Shown piece after piece: positions 1 through 11,544 of a stretch of 64,000 nt of DNA. The DNA is from Petunia secreta (Eukaryota > Streptophyta > Magnoliopsida > Solanales > Solanaceae), in assembly GCA_029990175.1 (NCBI GenBank), contig JARKIP010000011.1:24836001-24900000 (forward strand), written 5' to 3'. The notes below the pieces were generated by a model. The model was given only the letters and a program-made list of their open reading frames with translations, did not search any database and was not told the DNA's origin. Numbering within the stretch: position 1 is the first letter of the stretch; each line of letters begins with the position of its first letter. Position numbers and translations under genes: made by a program.

Positions 1-1113
1 AAAAAATCTGCCCGATCGCCCAAAGCTAAAGCGGCCAGATATTTCCTCGTAGACAACCAACTCTACAGGCGAATGTTCGGTGGCCCTTTAGCAAAGTGCG
101 TTGGACCAGATGGAACGAGCTACGTGTTGAGAGAGGTTCACGAAGGCGAATGCGGTAATCACTCCGGCAGCAAATCATTGGTTCGAAAGATAATTAGAGA
201 TAGATACTATTGGCCAACGATCGCAGATGATGCCAAGGATTTCGTTCGTAAGTGTGACAAGTGTCAACGATTTGGCAACCTCATACATCAGCAAGCAGAG
301 CCCCTTCATTCGGTCACGTCACCGTGGCCGTTCATGAAGTGGGGAATGGATTTGGTCGGGCCGCTTCCAACAGCGCCTGGTGGGAAAGGATTATTTTTCT
401 AAGTGGGTAGAAGCAATTGCTTTGGCTAAAATTCGTGAACTGGAAGTCAACAAGTTCATTCATTAAAATATCATCTGTCGTTTTGGGATCCCGAAAGAGA
501 TCACATGCGACAATGGTAAACAGTTCGTGGGGAGACGAATCATAGCTTTTTTCGAAAAGTGGGGGATCAAGCAGATTGCATCGACACCTTGTCACCCCGG
601 CGAAAACGGACAAGCTGAGTCTTCCAACAAAACAATTATTGAGTATTTGAAGAAAATGATGGATGAGTCAAAGGGCAATTGGCCGAACGAACTCCCCGGA
701 GCGCTGTGGGCTCACCGAACAACGGTGAAACACAGCACCGGAGAAACTCCGTTCTCACTTGTTTATAGAACAGAAGCATTGATCCCGGTGGAAGTCGGTG
801 AACCTAGCCTTTCGCTCACTCCACCGATGAATAGAATAGAAAAGACATGCTGGTGGAGCTGGATCTGATCGAAGCAAAAAACTACCTCAACAAAAAAATC
901 AGGTATCGAGTTTTTAATGTAGGTGATTATGTACTGAGGATCAAAAGACCGAAGAAGGATGAACCAAACGAAGGCAAACTGGGAGCAAATTGGGAGGGAC
1001 CCTATCGGGTCAAGGCAGTAATCGAAAAAGGTTCATACCAGCTCGAAACAATGGACTCCAAGCCAGTCGACTTCAATTGGAATATCACACAATTGAAGAA
1101 ATATTACTTTTAA
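1..1113 (+). pseudogene. Tat-type pol, integrase end (broken)
   Basis: Integrase inserts retroelement cDNA into chromosomes. The frame is open from base 1 and shows the HHCC zinc-binding region (HEGECGNH near 136-165, CDKC near 253-265). The catalytic core is recognisable by CDNGKQF near 508-528 and by GQAESSNK, which carries the DDE glutamate. The copy is dead. A deletion and frameshift near 390 remove the strand carrying the first catalytic Asp. A TAA lies at about 465 in the second frame, and another deletion with frameshift lies near 850. The C-terminal part continues as NVGDYVLRIKRP and WEGPYRV, typical of the integrase C-terminal domain, and ends at 1113. The sequence style fits the Tat branch better than chromoviruses. 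Everything upstream (gag, protease, RT) lies outside the window. Confidence 0.8.
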
Positions 1114-1399
1114 ATTCTACGGTATCATCAAATTTCATCTCCTTTTATAATTTCTATTTCCCCTCCATCGGGAGCAATTGTTTAATCGATTGATACTAAC
1201 ATTTTTTATGATATGTATAGTTGGAATCGAATGATGACAAACATCACCCACGAACACTTGAGCTCGAAATGCTCCAATCGGGGTTGATAAGTCTGACGTA
1301 CATTCTAACGTGGTCTTCATCTATAATGATTCTTTCGGTGTTTGTCTTTAATGATTTCGTTTCAGATGTCAAAAATCGAGGTCCAGTGTTTGACTGCTC

Positions 1400-1690
1400 A
1401 TACTTCACACCAAAACACTGGGGGTATGGAATTAGATGGATGGTCACACATTCGAATACTGGGGACTGCCTAGGAATCAGGGACTTCCCATCGAAGATAA
1501 AGACGAGATCAATTGAAGACAATACTGGGGACTCGTTCAAAATTCGACGAAGGCTCGAGACCCCAACGCTATCACTCGAACTGGGGACTCGTTCGTTTTT
1601 TATTCGAACTAGGGGCTCGTTCAAGTTTTTCGAAAACTTCAAACCCCAACGCTTTTACTCAAAATTGGGGGTTGTTCGTTTAGATGAGGC
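1400..1690 (+). repeat. Short direct repeats of the type CTGGGGACTCGTTC in the Tat 3' region
   Basis: At least five imperfect copies of a G-rich word are spaced 50-70 bases apart, at about 1417, 1456, 1522, 1578, 1607 and 1661. Several are followed by TCGTTC and separated by text with CCCCAACGC. They lie between the end of pol and the antisense gene. Their role is unknown; the spacing suggests decayed tandem duplication. Confidence 0.6.
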
Positions 1691-2485
1691 ATGCAATATG
1701 TAAACGATCCATTAGCGATCAAGAAATTTATCAGTGCCTTCAAACGACCACATCATGTAACTGATAGAATCAACCGATCCTAAAATGTATCAAGCGCCCG
1801 ATAGCGGCAAACATTTCAATGATATACAACACTTAGTCATATTTACGACTTCTACACTTAATGACTCGTGTTATCGGCCTATACATTGATGATTTTTTCC
1901 ATTCACTTGGTCATGTTACGTCCTCTACACTTGTCAATTCGTGTTTCTGGTCTCTACATTGGTGAATCTTACGAGTCCAATTTTTCGCTAAGTGTTTAAA
2001 ATAATTTCCCTTTCCGAACCTAAAGGCGTTCGAAGAGTGCACTACATGAAAGTGAGATGTCATTTTTTACTGCGTACTAAAGACATTGGGCCCCAATCAC
2101 ATTTTTCCGACGAAAATCGTTCAACCATTAAAATTTTCGAACGATCAAACCAAACCTATCTTCGAAAAACAACAAAGCGATCGCCCCACTTTTTTGTTCG
2201 TAACGAGGGAGAGATAGAATGGAGTTCTTCACGAAGTTCGAAACAAAGGAATAAAAAAAAGTTTCTCTATGGCCTCCTCGTTTTGAGACATTATGGCTTA
2301 GGGGTCGAGTCACCTATCCAGTATGTGAGTGAGCCCGCCCTACAGATCCCCTTTGTTCAATGAGGAAATGTCTGAAGAACATAATCCATTCATTCGAAAA
2401 TACTTACATTGGTCAAAAGACCTCATCATATCAAAAACAAAAAGACCAAGGTACTGGTCAAAACAACTAAAGTTCATATTACAAC
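1691..2485. other. Tat non-coding spacer
   Basis: No convincing gene on either strand. The short open frames here lack coding features. It is best read as the 3' untranslated region between sense pol and the antisense gene of the Tat element. Confidence 0.5.
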
Positions 2486-3202
2486 TCATTCATCTCCGTC
2501 AGAGCCTTCATCGGAAGAACTTGCAGGGAGACCAAGATCTTCACGAGCCAACCTCACAATGGCAATGGCATCATTCAGTTCGGTGGGAATGTCAATGCTC
2601 CGATCCAACATCTCTCTAAGAACATCGCGCCTCGACTCAGCAAGGATCAAGTCCTTCTTCTTCTCAAACTCTTTCTCGAGGTCGCGCCTTAAGATGGTCG
2701 ATTCCTTTTGAAGCAATAGGTTCCTCTCCGACAGGCTGTCAGCCTGAACTTTTAAGTCTTCCTTGCCTTTACGAAGAGCGTTCAGCTCCTCGAACATGTC
2801 AGCCAACTCCCGATTTTTGCTCTCCAAAGCAGAGTTGAATTCGGCCATTTTCAAATCCGAATTGGCTTCATGTTCGCTTAGCTGCTCGTTTAAGGCTCGA
2901 ATCTGAGACTCCAACTCCGATTGACGAAGGGCATGCTCATTTTTGCTCTTGTCAAAGTTGGCCAGAAGTTCAGCATGCTTGGACTCCACAGCCTTTAATT
3001 TTCGGTGCAGCTCCTCCCCCGCCAAGTAAGATGAATGATTTGCTCGTTTAACACTTTGGCCCCATCTTAAAGTTGGCAAATCCGATCAGCTGTCTCGATC
3101 GCCATTATGCAATTCTGAAAACAAGTCACAAGTGAGATTCAAAGGGAAGAAAGAAAATGAGTAAGTTTATGCAAAGGGAAGGAAGAAAATAAAATGTTTA
3201 CC
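2486..3202 (-). pseudogene. Antisense extra gene of the Tat element, 3' (C-terminal) part
   Basis: From 3079 down to 2486 the - strand encodes about 197 residues of heptad-rich coiled coil (repeated E/K/L/A runs such as LSERNLLLQKESTILRRDL). It ends in an acidic serine-rich tail (ASSSDEGSDGDE). Upstream a consensus plant intron is visible: donor GGTAAAC at about 3201 and acceptor TTGTTTTCAG ending at 3115, 87 bases. Frames disagree between 3114 and 3079, so this copy is frameshifted. The N-terminal half lies at 26395-28257, displaced by the 23-kb nested insertion. Long coiled coils after an N-terminal 'putative gypsy type transposon' domain are typical of this plant protein family, whose function is not known. 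It lies opposite to the element's own genes. Confidence 0.65.
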
Positions 3203-3255
3203 CTGAAGGCGCCAAAAGAAATCTATGAAGGTAAGCTCAGATCTTCATGCATGTT

Positions 3256-3375
3256 TGACACGACCCGGAATCCGGTTAGGCCGTGCGGGCACCCGACATC
3301 TCCCCCTAGACCCGTCGGGCGAACCCTTACCAATTAAATTAGGAAAATAAATATAATACTTAATTCATAAATAAG
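3256..3375 (-). repeat. Tekay-like 3' LTR, terminal fragment only
   Basis: These 120 bases match 23910-24025 closely, with a 4-base indel and a few substitutions. Homology stops abruptly after AATTCATAAATAAG in both copies. Only the distal end of this LTR remains, or the rest was replaced by recombination. Confidence 0.65.
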
Positions 3376-4289
3376 CAACTGCAACTCTCGAGTCACAACT
3401 CCATACATTCTCTATAAGCACCACCGCCTGATGGATCAAATCAAAGGTCAAATGATGCCTCTCATTACCCTTAGTAGCCTTGAAACAACAATGTGCTTAC
3501 CCGGCTACAATAACACGTACTCTGGCTCAACACAGGGAACATCACAAGCGGCTAACAACCGCCCAAGCTCACTAGTGCCAGATGAAGAAGAAATGGAAAT
3601 GGTCCGAGGATAGAAATAATTAGAGCTTTAGGAAGCTCATCTTCTTATTTGCTTGGCTACCAAAGCTAGACTACTTACGAGTCAAAATAGCGCAAGAATC
3701 GCAATTGAAGAAACATATATTAAATGAGCTTTATGGAACAACATCCATGCCAATTTGACTTCCCCATAAGAAGGAAACTCTGACAATTTACCAGAAACCC
3801 TTTTATAACTCAGACAAGCTCATAGGATAACATAACTTTACTAGCGTTTTGAACCAAAAGGAGATACGTAGATTGAATATTACTTACTAATCACTTTGCA
3901 CCGGAAGAAATGATAACACCTTTTGATGGTGATGAATAAGAATCACATCATCCTACCGACACTGAGTTCCAAAGAGAGATAGATTGACTTGACATTATAA
4001 CAGAATGAGGCACACAAGATGCCAAGCAAACAATACCGATACTCACTCTCAAATTTCTCACATTTAAACCGGATCAACAAGGAAGATCTCAAAAATGCCA
4101 GGAATAAATCATACAAGAAGCTCACCCCTCTACAGCAACCGATTCTTAATAAAAACAACATCCAAGAAAACCATTGAAACATGATAAGAAAACCATTTCC
4201 AAATTGATCGAAAGAATCGAAGCTTACACACATGTGAGTGAGTAAGAAATACTTGGGTCTACTACATCAGATACCTCAACATCCTGCTA
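3376..4289 (-). other. Tekay-like internal non-coding region where pol is expected
   Basis: No pol motif is visible on either strand. The - strand reads as AT-rich text with frequent stops. The element therefore looks non-autonomous, with gag followed by unrelated or decayed sequence. Confidence 0.45.
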
Positions 4290-4531
4290 GACTGGTAATT
4301 TTTTGAGCTGCCTCTGCGGCTGAGCCGAGCCGCTACCCTGATAATTACTTCTAGAAGAACCACTACTACCACGCTCTTGACCTCCGTCGAATGAGGGCAT
4401 ATCTCTGGTTGATTAAGATATAAATAAAATTCCCTACGATTGTGCAGGTGCCTGATAACGAGAGAAAGGACGACTGCCTACTTCCCGGAGTAAGAAAAAA
4501 CTCCTCAAAGCATAACCAGACTCATGACAAT
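4290..4531 (-). pseudogene. Tekay-like gag, C-terminal part (severed zinc knuckle)
   Basis: On the - strand, reading away from the Sirevirus junction, the text gives CHESGYALR (end of a CCHC zinc knuckle) and then GSRPFSRYQAPAQS. After a stop comes a glycine/serine-rich linker (GGQERGSSGSSRSNYQG). The first knuckle cysteines lie on the other side of the insertion near 22.55 kb. Such knuckles bind retroelement RNA in the gag particle. The Sirevirus split the knuckle, and stops are also present. Confidence 0.55.
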
Positions 4532-5429
4532 TGTTGAGAGCTGGTTTTGAAGCATGACAAACAAGAAGGACTCCTAGGTTCTCACTAAGGACCAGGTCCT
4601 TAGAATGAAGGGCACAGGTGATCGAAAAGAGTACGGGTTGCAAATCCCTGCGGAACTAGGAGTAGTGGCGCGTGATTGAACATACATCCTAGTCAGACTA
4701 AAAGAAGCTGTGTCCAGGCTGTGTTTGCGAAGTGTGAAAAGGAGTTGGACTTCAACAAGGAAAGGAGTTACGGGGAATCCTGACTTGCCTTAATTAACAG
4801 GATTCCCTGTAGAACTCTACTAGGGTTAAGAAGACCCATATATATGCAAGTAGCAGCAGTAGCCGAAATTGATTATTCACAAATGAGAGTTGAGAGCATA
4901 CAAAGGCGATCCAACATCTTTCTACGTGAGTGATCAGCAGAAGACAACTTGTGTGCGAGCAAAGTAACGAGACTAGATTTTCTGTCTAGGTTCGTGAAAT
5001 TGCAAGTTGGCTTAAATCAGATCTTTCATAGTTTTACCTATTAGCTTATTCAGAAGCACATGTATTAGGTGAACTGTTGTGTATTTACTGAGAAGCTAGA
5101 GTTTAGCTTTGAGTAGTAAGTAGGGTCTAGAGTGTAGCCCCTTGGTTACAGAGTTTGTAATCAGAAACATTGCTCTTGTGTTAATGGATTCAGTACTAAA
5201 ATCCCAGAGTGTGGGTCGTGGTTTTTTTCTCCCTTGAGCAAGAGTTTTTCCACGTAAAAATCCTTGTGTTCTTGTGTGTATGTTTTGTGTGGTTCAGTGT
5301 TCCAGGCAGCAGGAGAGAAAATCTGAGAACTAGGTTCTTCTCCAGAAGAACAGTGTTCTTGAACGAAAATCGGAGGACACTATTCAACCCCCCCTTCTAG
5401 TGTCTCAAGGAGGTGCATAAAGTGTAACA
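4532..5429 (+). repeat. Sirevirus 5' LTR
   Basis: 898 bases, TG...CA. A TATA-like TATATATG lies at 4839-4846. It repeats at 14154-14328 plus 21818-22542. Confidence 0.92.
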
Positions 5430-5431
5430 AG

Positions 5432-5443
5432 TGGTATCAGAGC
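5432..5443 (+). other. Sirevirus primer-binding site (initiator tRNA-Met)
   Basis: TGGTATCAGAGC lies two bases inside the 5' LTR. It is complementary to the 3' end of plant initiator tRNA-Met. Confidence 0.9.
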
Positions 5444-5484
5444 GGGTCTTCTTTTGAGAGGTTAACACCTTAAGAAGGGTTAAA

Positions 5485-7783
5485 ATGAGTGCACCACCTA
5501 CCATCACTGAAGGTCAGTCAGTTCAGAGACCTCCACAGTTCAACGGGCAATACTATGCTTGGTGGAAAAGCAGGATGGAGAACTACATATGTGCTTAAGA
5601 CTATCAACTCTGGCTGATAGTCTCTGAAGGAAATCTGATCCCCACCAAAGTAGTAGGTGAAGGAGATGCTGCTAAGCAGGAACCTAAACCAAAAGAAGAG
5701 TTCAATGAAACGGATTATAAGATAATTGAAAAAAATCACAAAGCCAAAAGGCTGGTCATTTGTGGTCTTGGCCCTGAAGAGTTCAATCATGTATCATCTT
5801 ATAAGACTGCTAAGGAAATATGGGATGCGCTGCAGGTTGCACATGAAGGAACTACTGAAGTGAAGGATTCCAAGCGAAGAATGCTAAAAAAGCAATTTGA
5901 ACTTTTCACCATGGGTGAGAAAGAATCAATTCAGGACATGATGATGAGGTTGACGATCATCACTAATGAAATGAGATCCCTGGACATGGAATTGCCTGAA
6001 ATAGAGATGGTCGATAAAGTTTTGAATGTGCTGCCTGAAGCATGGGAACCCAAAATGACCGCTATCATTGAATCCAAACCACTAAAATCGATCAAACTTG
6101 AAGACTCATGAGATGATGAAAGACTCAAAGGCTAAGCCTTTTGTAAAGAAGGACAAGACCCTTGCTCTTGAAGCAACTGAAGAAACTGATGAGTATATTG
6201 ACCTTCAATCAGTTGAAGCAGCAATGGTGAGTGCCTTAAGACAGAAGCTGAATCTGGGAAGGTTCAAGGGATTCAAGAGAGGTGGAAAAGAGGGGTCTAG
6301 CAGGAAGAACATAGTTGACAGTCCTGACTACTCAGGGTGCTTCAAATGATTTAGAAAGGATCATGCTGTAGTAGATTGTCCTATGTGGGAAATAGAATGG
6401 ATGAAAAATAAAGCATCCAAGGAAAATGAGAAGGAGATACCAAAGGAAGCTGATAAAGATAAAAGGAAGTCAAGACGACCTCCAAACTTCAGAGCAGAAA
6501 GAAGAAAGAGAAAGGAGGCATTCTATGCCACATGGGGACCTACTGACAGTGAATCCGATCATGAAAAGGATTCTGGAGATGACTCACCACTGGCACTGAT
6601 GGGTATGTCAGAAAATAGTTCTGATGAAGAAGATCTTCGAGAGATGAGAGGAGGAAGAGATCCGTCAAAACCCCCTGTGTTTAACGGAACCTACTACAGG
6701 AACTGGAAGAAACAGATGAAGACCTTCTTGCAAGCTGCAGACTATAGTCTTTGGCTGATTGTGAAAAGAGGACCTCACGTCCCAGTGAAGAGGGCTGCAA
6801 ATGGTGTCTTAGTTCCAAAGAAGGTGGAAGAACTGGATCCCCAAGACCTTGACTGGCTTCAGGCAAATGCCAAAGCTGAATGGTACTTGAAAAGAGGACT
6901 TACCTATGAAGTGCTGGCTAAAATTTCTAAGTGTAAGTCAGCCAAGGAAGTCTGGGAAAGGCTGAAAGAGGTGTACTCAGATGATGTTCAAAAGAAGGAC
7001 TCAGCTCTCATGGCAACAGATGGAACTGAAGACGCTCACTCTGCAGAGGTATGTCTATCTGAACTAAAAGAAAACTTGCACACATACTCTTCTGAAAATC
7101 TGATCTTAATCACTGCTACCTTGATTGAGGGTTATGAAAAGGAGAAGCTTGAAAAAGACAAACTAGCTGAAGAACTAAGTAATCTTAGAACTAAGCACAA
7201 GAGTCTCCTAGAACAGAACATTGAACTAGAAGAAGTCAATGCCGTTTTGAAAGGACAGACTCTGGTGTCCAACTCTAAAATTACTGATCTTGAACTAGAA
7301 TGCAATCAATTAAAAGAAAGTGCTAATGGTAAGCAAATAACAAGTGAAATTCAAACCTTTTTGGAAAATGAATTAAAAAGGGCAAATGAAATTCTCTATC
7401 AGGAAACTGAGAAGAACAAGGTCCTAAGTCAAAAGGTTGAAAAAACAAATTTTGAGCTTACCAGGTTAACTAAGTGGAACAAATCATCAGAGGCAATGAA
7501 CTGGGTCCTTGAAAATCAAAATAGAGGAAAACAAGGATTAGGATTCAAGAAACCACTGCCTCTCTATAACCCTAAAAGCAAGTGCGTAGGGTTACCCTGC
7601 AACATGCTGTGTACTTTTTGTGGTGAAACAGGTCATATCAAACAAAAATGCATACACGTAAGCAAGGCAAAGGCTAAAAACAAAAGAAGTGTTTTACCTA
7701 AATGGGCTAGACAGGACCTGATTTATCCATTTTCTAGTAAGAAGGGACCCAAGCTTGTCTGGGTTCCTAAGTCTAACCCCTAA
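5485..7783 (+). pseudogene. Sirevirus gag with a duplicated N-terminal gag module
   Basis: Gag packages the element RNA. The start at 5485 gives MSAPPTITEG and a UBN2-like copia gag domain to about 6111. A second, divergent copy of the same domain (PPVFNGTYYRNWKKQM to about LKEVYSDD) lies in frame at about 6655-6995. It sits between an acidic DSPLALM segment and a second ALMA segment. Two zinc knuckles are present. The first, near 6338-6380, has its second Cys changed to TGA (6347-6349). The second is intact, CTFCGETGHIKQKC at about 7612-7653. Between them is a long coiled coil. Lesions are TAA 5596-5598, a frameshift near 6110, TGA 6347-6349 and an in-frame TAA 7781-7783 before pol. The last could be the gag-pol stop some Sireviruses have. 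The related remnant at 59.5-60.4 kb lacks the extra module. Confidence 0.88.
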
Positions 7784-10700
7784 TTTGTTTTGCAGGCTGG
7801 AGTGAGGGAGAACAACCCGAGCTGGATTCTTGACAGTGGTTGTTCGAGGCACATGACAAGAGATAGAAGAAACTTTCTCTCACTTGCAGCATTTCAAGGA
7901 GGCAGTGTGGCCTTCGGAGGAGGAAAAAGTGGTCAAATAGTTGGAATTAGAAAGATTGGGAGAACTCTAGATCATGCCATTGAGAATGTTTATTGTGTGG
8001 ATGGTCTTAGACACAATCTGTTGAGTATCTCCCAACTATGTGACAGAGGAAATGAAGTAAAGTTCACATCTGTAGGATGCATTGTGAAGAACCTACAGAG
8101 TGGAGAAATTGTAATGGAAGGAAAAAGGGTGAACAATGTTTACAAGGCATTGCTGAAGTCATTACCTGAAAACAACCTTACATGCCTAAATGTACATGAG
8201 AGTGACTCTCAGCTGTGGCACAAAAGAATGGGACATGCAAGTCTCTCACAACTGAACAAGCTTGTATCAAAGGAGCTGGTTCGCGGACTGCCAAGTAAGA
8301 GATTTGAAAACATTAAGATGTGCGATGCGTGTGTGAAGGGAAAGCATGTGAAATCGTCCTTCAAGTCCAAGAAGGTGGTAAGCACATCAAAACCACTGGA
8401 ACTGTTGCATATGGATCTGTGTGGACCCATGAGAGTCAGAAGTAGAGGAGGAAAGAGATTCGTGTTTGTTATTGTTGATGACTACTCTCGATACACGTGG
8501 ACTCTGTTCTTGGCAACTAAAGATGAAGCCTTTGACATCTTTAAAGACTGGGCTGGTGTAGTTCAGAAGAGGTTAAGTCTGGATCTTATCAGCATCAGAT
8601 CTGATCATGGAACTGAGTTTGAAAACTCAAAATTCTCTGAATATTGTGCAAGGAACAGCATAGATCATAACTTCTCAGCTCCAAGAACTCCCCAACAAAA
8701 TGGAGTGGTAGAAAGGAAGAACAGATCTCTGGAAGATATGGCCAGGACTATGCTATTTTCAAGTGGTCTTGCAAGAAATTTTTGGGCTGAAGCTATAAAT
8801 ACTGCATGTTACCTGCTGAAAAGATGTTCAATCAGAGCAATTCTTGACAAGACTCCATATGAGTTACTCAGAGGTTGAAAGCCAAACATTGCTCACCTAA
8901 GACCTTTTGGGTGCAGATGCTTTGTGCACAACAATGGAAAAGAACCCCTGGGAAAGTTTGATGCTAGGAGTGATGAAGCAATATTTCTTGGCTATTCGAC
9001 TCAGAGCAAGGCATATAAAGTGTTTAATAAAAGGACACAGACAGTGGAAGAAAGTATGCATGTAGTCTTTGATGAATCAGACAGGGCACTGGAGGAACGT
9101 GAGACAGATGATCAAGAAATTGGGCTTAGCAGGGAAGAAGGTGTGCATGAACTGGAAGATTCCGGAGACAAGGAGACATCAGGAGAAGATCCAAGTGTAT
9201 TGGAATAAGGGGTAAATCTGACAGGGGGAACTGCTGATGAAGCTGATGATCCAGCAAGTCAAGAAGAAACTCACCAAGATGATAACGTGAGTTCTTCAAG
9301 TCATGTTAAACTAAGGCCATGGAAATACCAAAGATCTCATCCTTTGGAGAATGTCCTGTCAGAACTAGATACAGGAATCATGACCAGGTCAGCCTTGCAC
9401 CTGGAACCAAAAAATGTGAAGGAGGCTCTAGAAGATCCAGAGTGGATTTTGGCTATGCAGGAGGAACTACATCAATTTGAAAGAAGCAAAGTATGACATC
9501 TGGTTCCTAAGCCGAAGGACATATCAATAATTGGAACCAAATGGGTATTCAGGAACAAACTAGATGAGCATGGGATAGTGACGAGAAACAAAGCAAGATT
9601 AGTAGTGCAAGGCTATAGTCAAGAAGAAGGAATTGACTACGATGAAACCTTTGCACCTGTGGCAAGGATGGAGGCTATCAGAATGCTAATTGCTTTTGCC
9701 ACATACATGGAGTTCACACTATATCAGATGGATGTGAAGAGTGCCTTCTTAAATGGATACCTGAATGAAGAAGTCTATGTTATTCAGCCACCAGGCTTTG
9801 TGAATAATGAATTCCCTGATCATGTTTACAAACTGGACAAGGCTCTCTATGGACTGAAGCAAGCCCCTAGAGCTTGGTATGAAAGGCTATCAGGTTTTCT
9901 ATTGAAGAATGGGTTCTTAAGAGGAAAAATTGACAACACTCTGTTCCTCAAAAAGAAAGGAGACATGTTGGTAGTTCAAGTGTATGTTGATGATATTATT
10001 TTTGGAGCCACTGATGAGGGGCTATGCAAAGGCTTTGCTGATCTGATGGGAAGTGAATTTGAAATGAGCATGATGGGAGAACTAAATTTCTTCCTTGGAT
10101 TGCAAATAAAGCAAATGCCTGAAGGAACTATGATTCACCAGCAGAAGTATGTCAAGGAACTGCTGAAGAAGTTTGACATGGAAGGAGCAAAAGAGATGAC
10201 GACTCCCATTGCACCTGGGACAAAGCTGGATATGGATGAACTCGGTCCTTCAACAGACGAGACCAAATATAGAGGAATCATAGGATCACTTCTTTACCTC
10301 ACAGCTAGTCGGCTTGATATTGTATACAGTGTAGGACTGTGTGCTAGATTTCAGTCCAAACCCAAGGAATCACATTTGACAGCTGTGAAGAGGATCCTGA
10401 GATACTTGAAAGGAACTCAGGACCTTTGTCTCTGGTACCCAAGAGGAGGTACTTTTGAACTAATTGGTTTTGCTGATGCAGACTATGCAGGTCACCTGGT
10501 GGACAGGAAAAGCACTTCAGGAATGGCACACTTTCTTGGTCCTTGTTTGATCTCCTGGGCTACAAAGAAGCAACACTTTGTTACTTTATCAACTGCTGAA
10601 GCCGAGTATGTAGCAGCTGCATTATGCTGTTCACAATTGCTGTGGATCAAACAACAACTGGAGGACTTTGGCATCAAGTGTGGTGTTGTGCCAATCTTCT

Positions 10701-10930
10701 GTGACAATACTAGTGCAGTGAACATTGCCAAGAACCCAGTCCAACATAAAAGAACCAAGCACATTGATATTAGACACCACTTCTTGAGAGATAATGTGGA
10801 AAAGGGTCTAATCACTATGAATTCTTGCAGGACTGAGGATCAAATTGCTGACACTTTTACTAAAGCCTTGAACAAAGTACAGTTTGAGAGGAACAGGTTG
10901 GAATTAGGGATGACCAAAATACACGGATGA
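7784..10930 (+). pseudogene. Sirevirus pol (protease, integrase, reverse transcriptase, RNase H)
   Basis: This single frame (frame 2) continues from gag. The aspartic protease shows WILDSGCSRHMT near 7820. The GAG-pre-integrase segment is LWHKRMGHASLSQLNKL. The integrase core has VDDYSRYTWTLF, RSDHGTEFEN and GVVERKNRSLEDM, supplying D, D and E. RT follows with LYQMDVKSAFLNGYL, LYGLKQAPRAWY and the catalytic YVDDIIFGATD near 9985. RNase H shows ADADYAGHLVDRKSTSG and STAEAEYVAAA. The C-terminus NRLELGMTKIHG ends at 10930. Nonsense codons are TGA 8876-8878 and TGA 9494-9496 (both at Trp codons, G to A type) and TAA 9206-9208 in the linker. No frameshift was seen, so decay is mild and consistent with the LTR divergence. 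Confidence 0.92.
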
Positions 10931-11544
10931 TCCAGCAGGAGAATCCTCATGATTGGTTAGTAAAGTATTCGAGTTTCTATATTTGAATTTTTGTCATTAA
11001 GATTTTAGTCTAACATCGTACTTTTGTTAGTACACTTGTTCAGTTTTTAGCACCAGGTAAGAATAATGTGATCCCATGAAGAACCTACCATGTACTAAGA
11101 AGAAACCAGTCAAAGCATGAGGAATCATGTCCAGGTACACTCACACTACCCGACATATTAAAAGTCATAATTGAATTAAATTGTCAATCACACGTGTGTC
11201 AAGGAGATCCTCCATGTTCTTATAACTGTCCAAAATCATAGGAATTCATTCCTTTTCTGGGTAGAATTTTAAATTGATGATTTGGACCCCACTACTCAAT
11301 TAAGTCCATAACCGTCAAAACTCCTAACTCTTCCCGGCTTTCAAAACTTTCAAAAAGGCTGTTTTTCTCCTTTTTATCATTATTACCTTGTCTTCCCAAT
11401 ACATTGTCTAATCACCAAAAGCCCTCCCTCTTTACATTACCTCCCAATCCCACACTTCTCCCTTCCAAAATCAAAATTCCCTCAAAACCCTAACACCAGA
11501 AAATTCTGTCTATTTCTGTGGCAACACATAAAGACCATATCAGA

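Larger units (their letters stand above)
1..3255 (+). mobile_element. Tat-type Ty3/gypsy retrotransposon, left piece (outermost host of the nest)
   Basis: This piece runs off the left edge of the window. It holds the end of pol on the + strand, a non-coding stretch with short GGGGACTCG-type repeats, and the 3' part of an antisense gene. The rest of the same element resumes at 26392 after the nested Tekay-like insertion and ends in a 3' LTR beyond 28.7 kb. The order pol (+), antisense extra ORF (-), LTR is known for plant Tat-lineage elements. The 5' LTR and gag are outside the window, so full length and TSD cannot be judged. Confidence 0.75.

Noticed and set aside
5209..5400. Overlapping open frames on both strands in the Sirevirus LTR (also 22273-22533)
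   Set aside because: They lie in LTR DNA, occur in both copies with frame differences, and have no family resemblance.
7781..7783. Gag stop of the first Sirevirus as a programmed readthrough site
   Set aside because: Some Sireviruses have a gag-pol stop, but this gag already has other nonsense codons and I see no readthrough context, so it is recorded only as an in-frame TAA.
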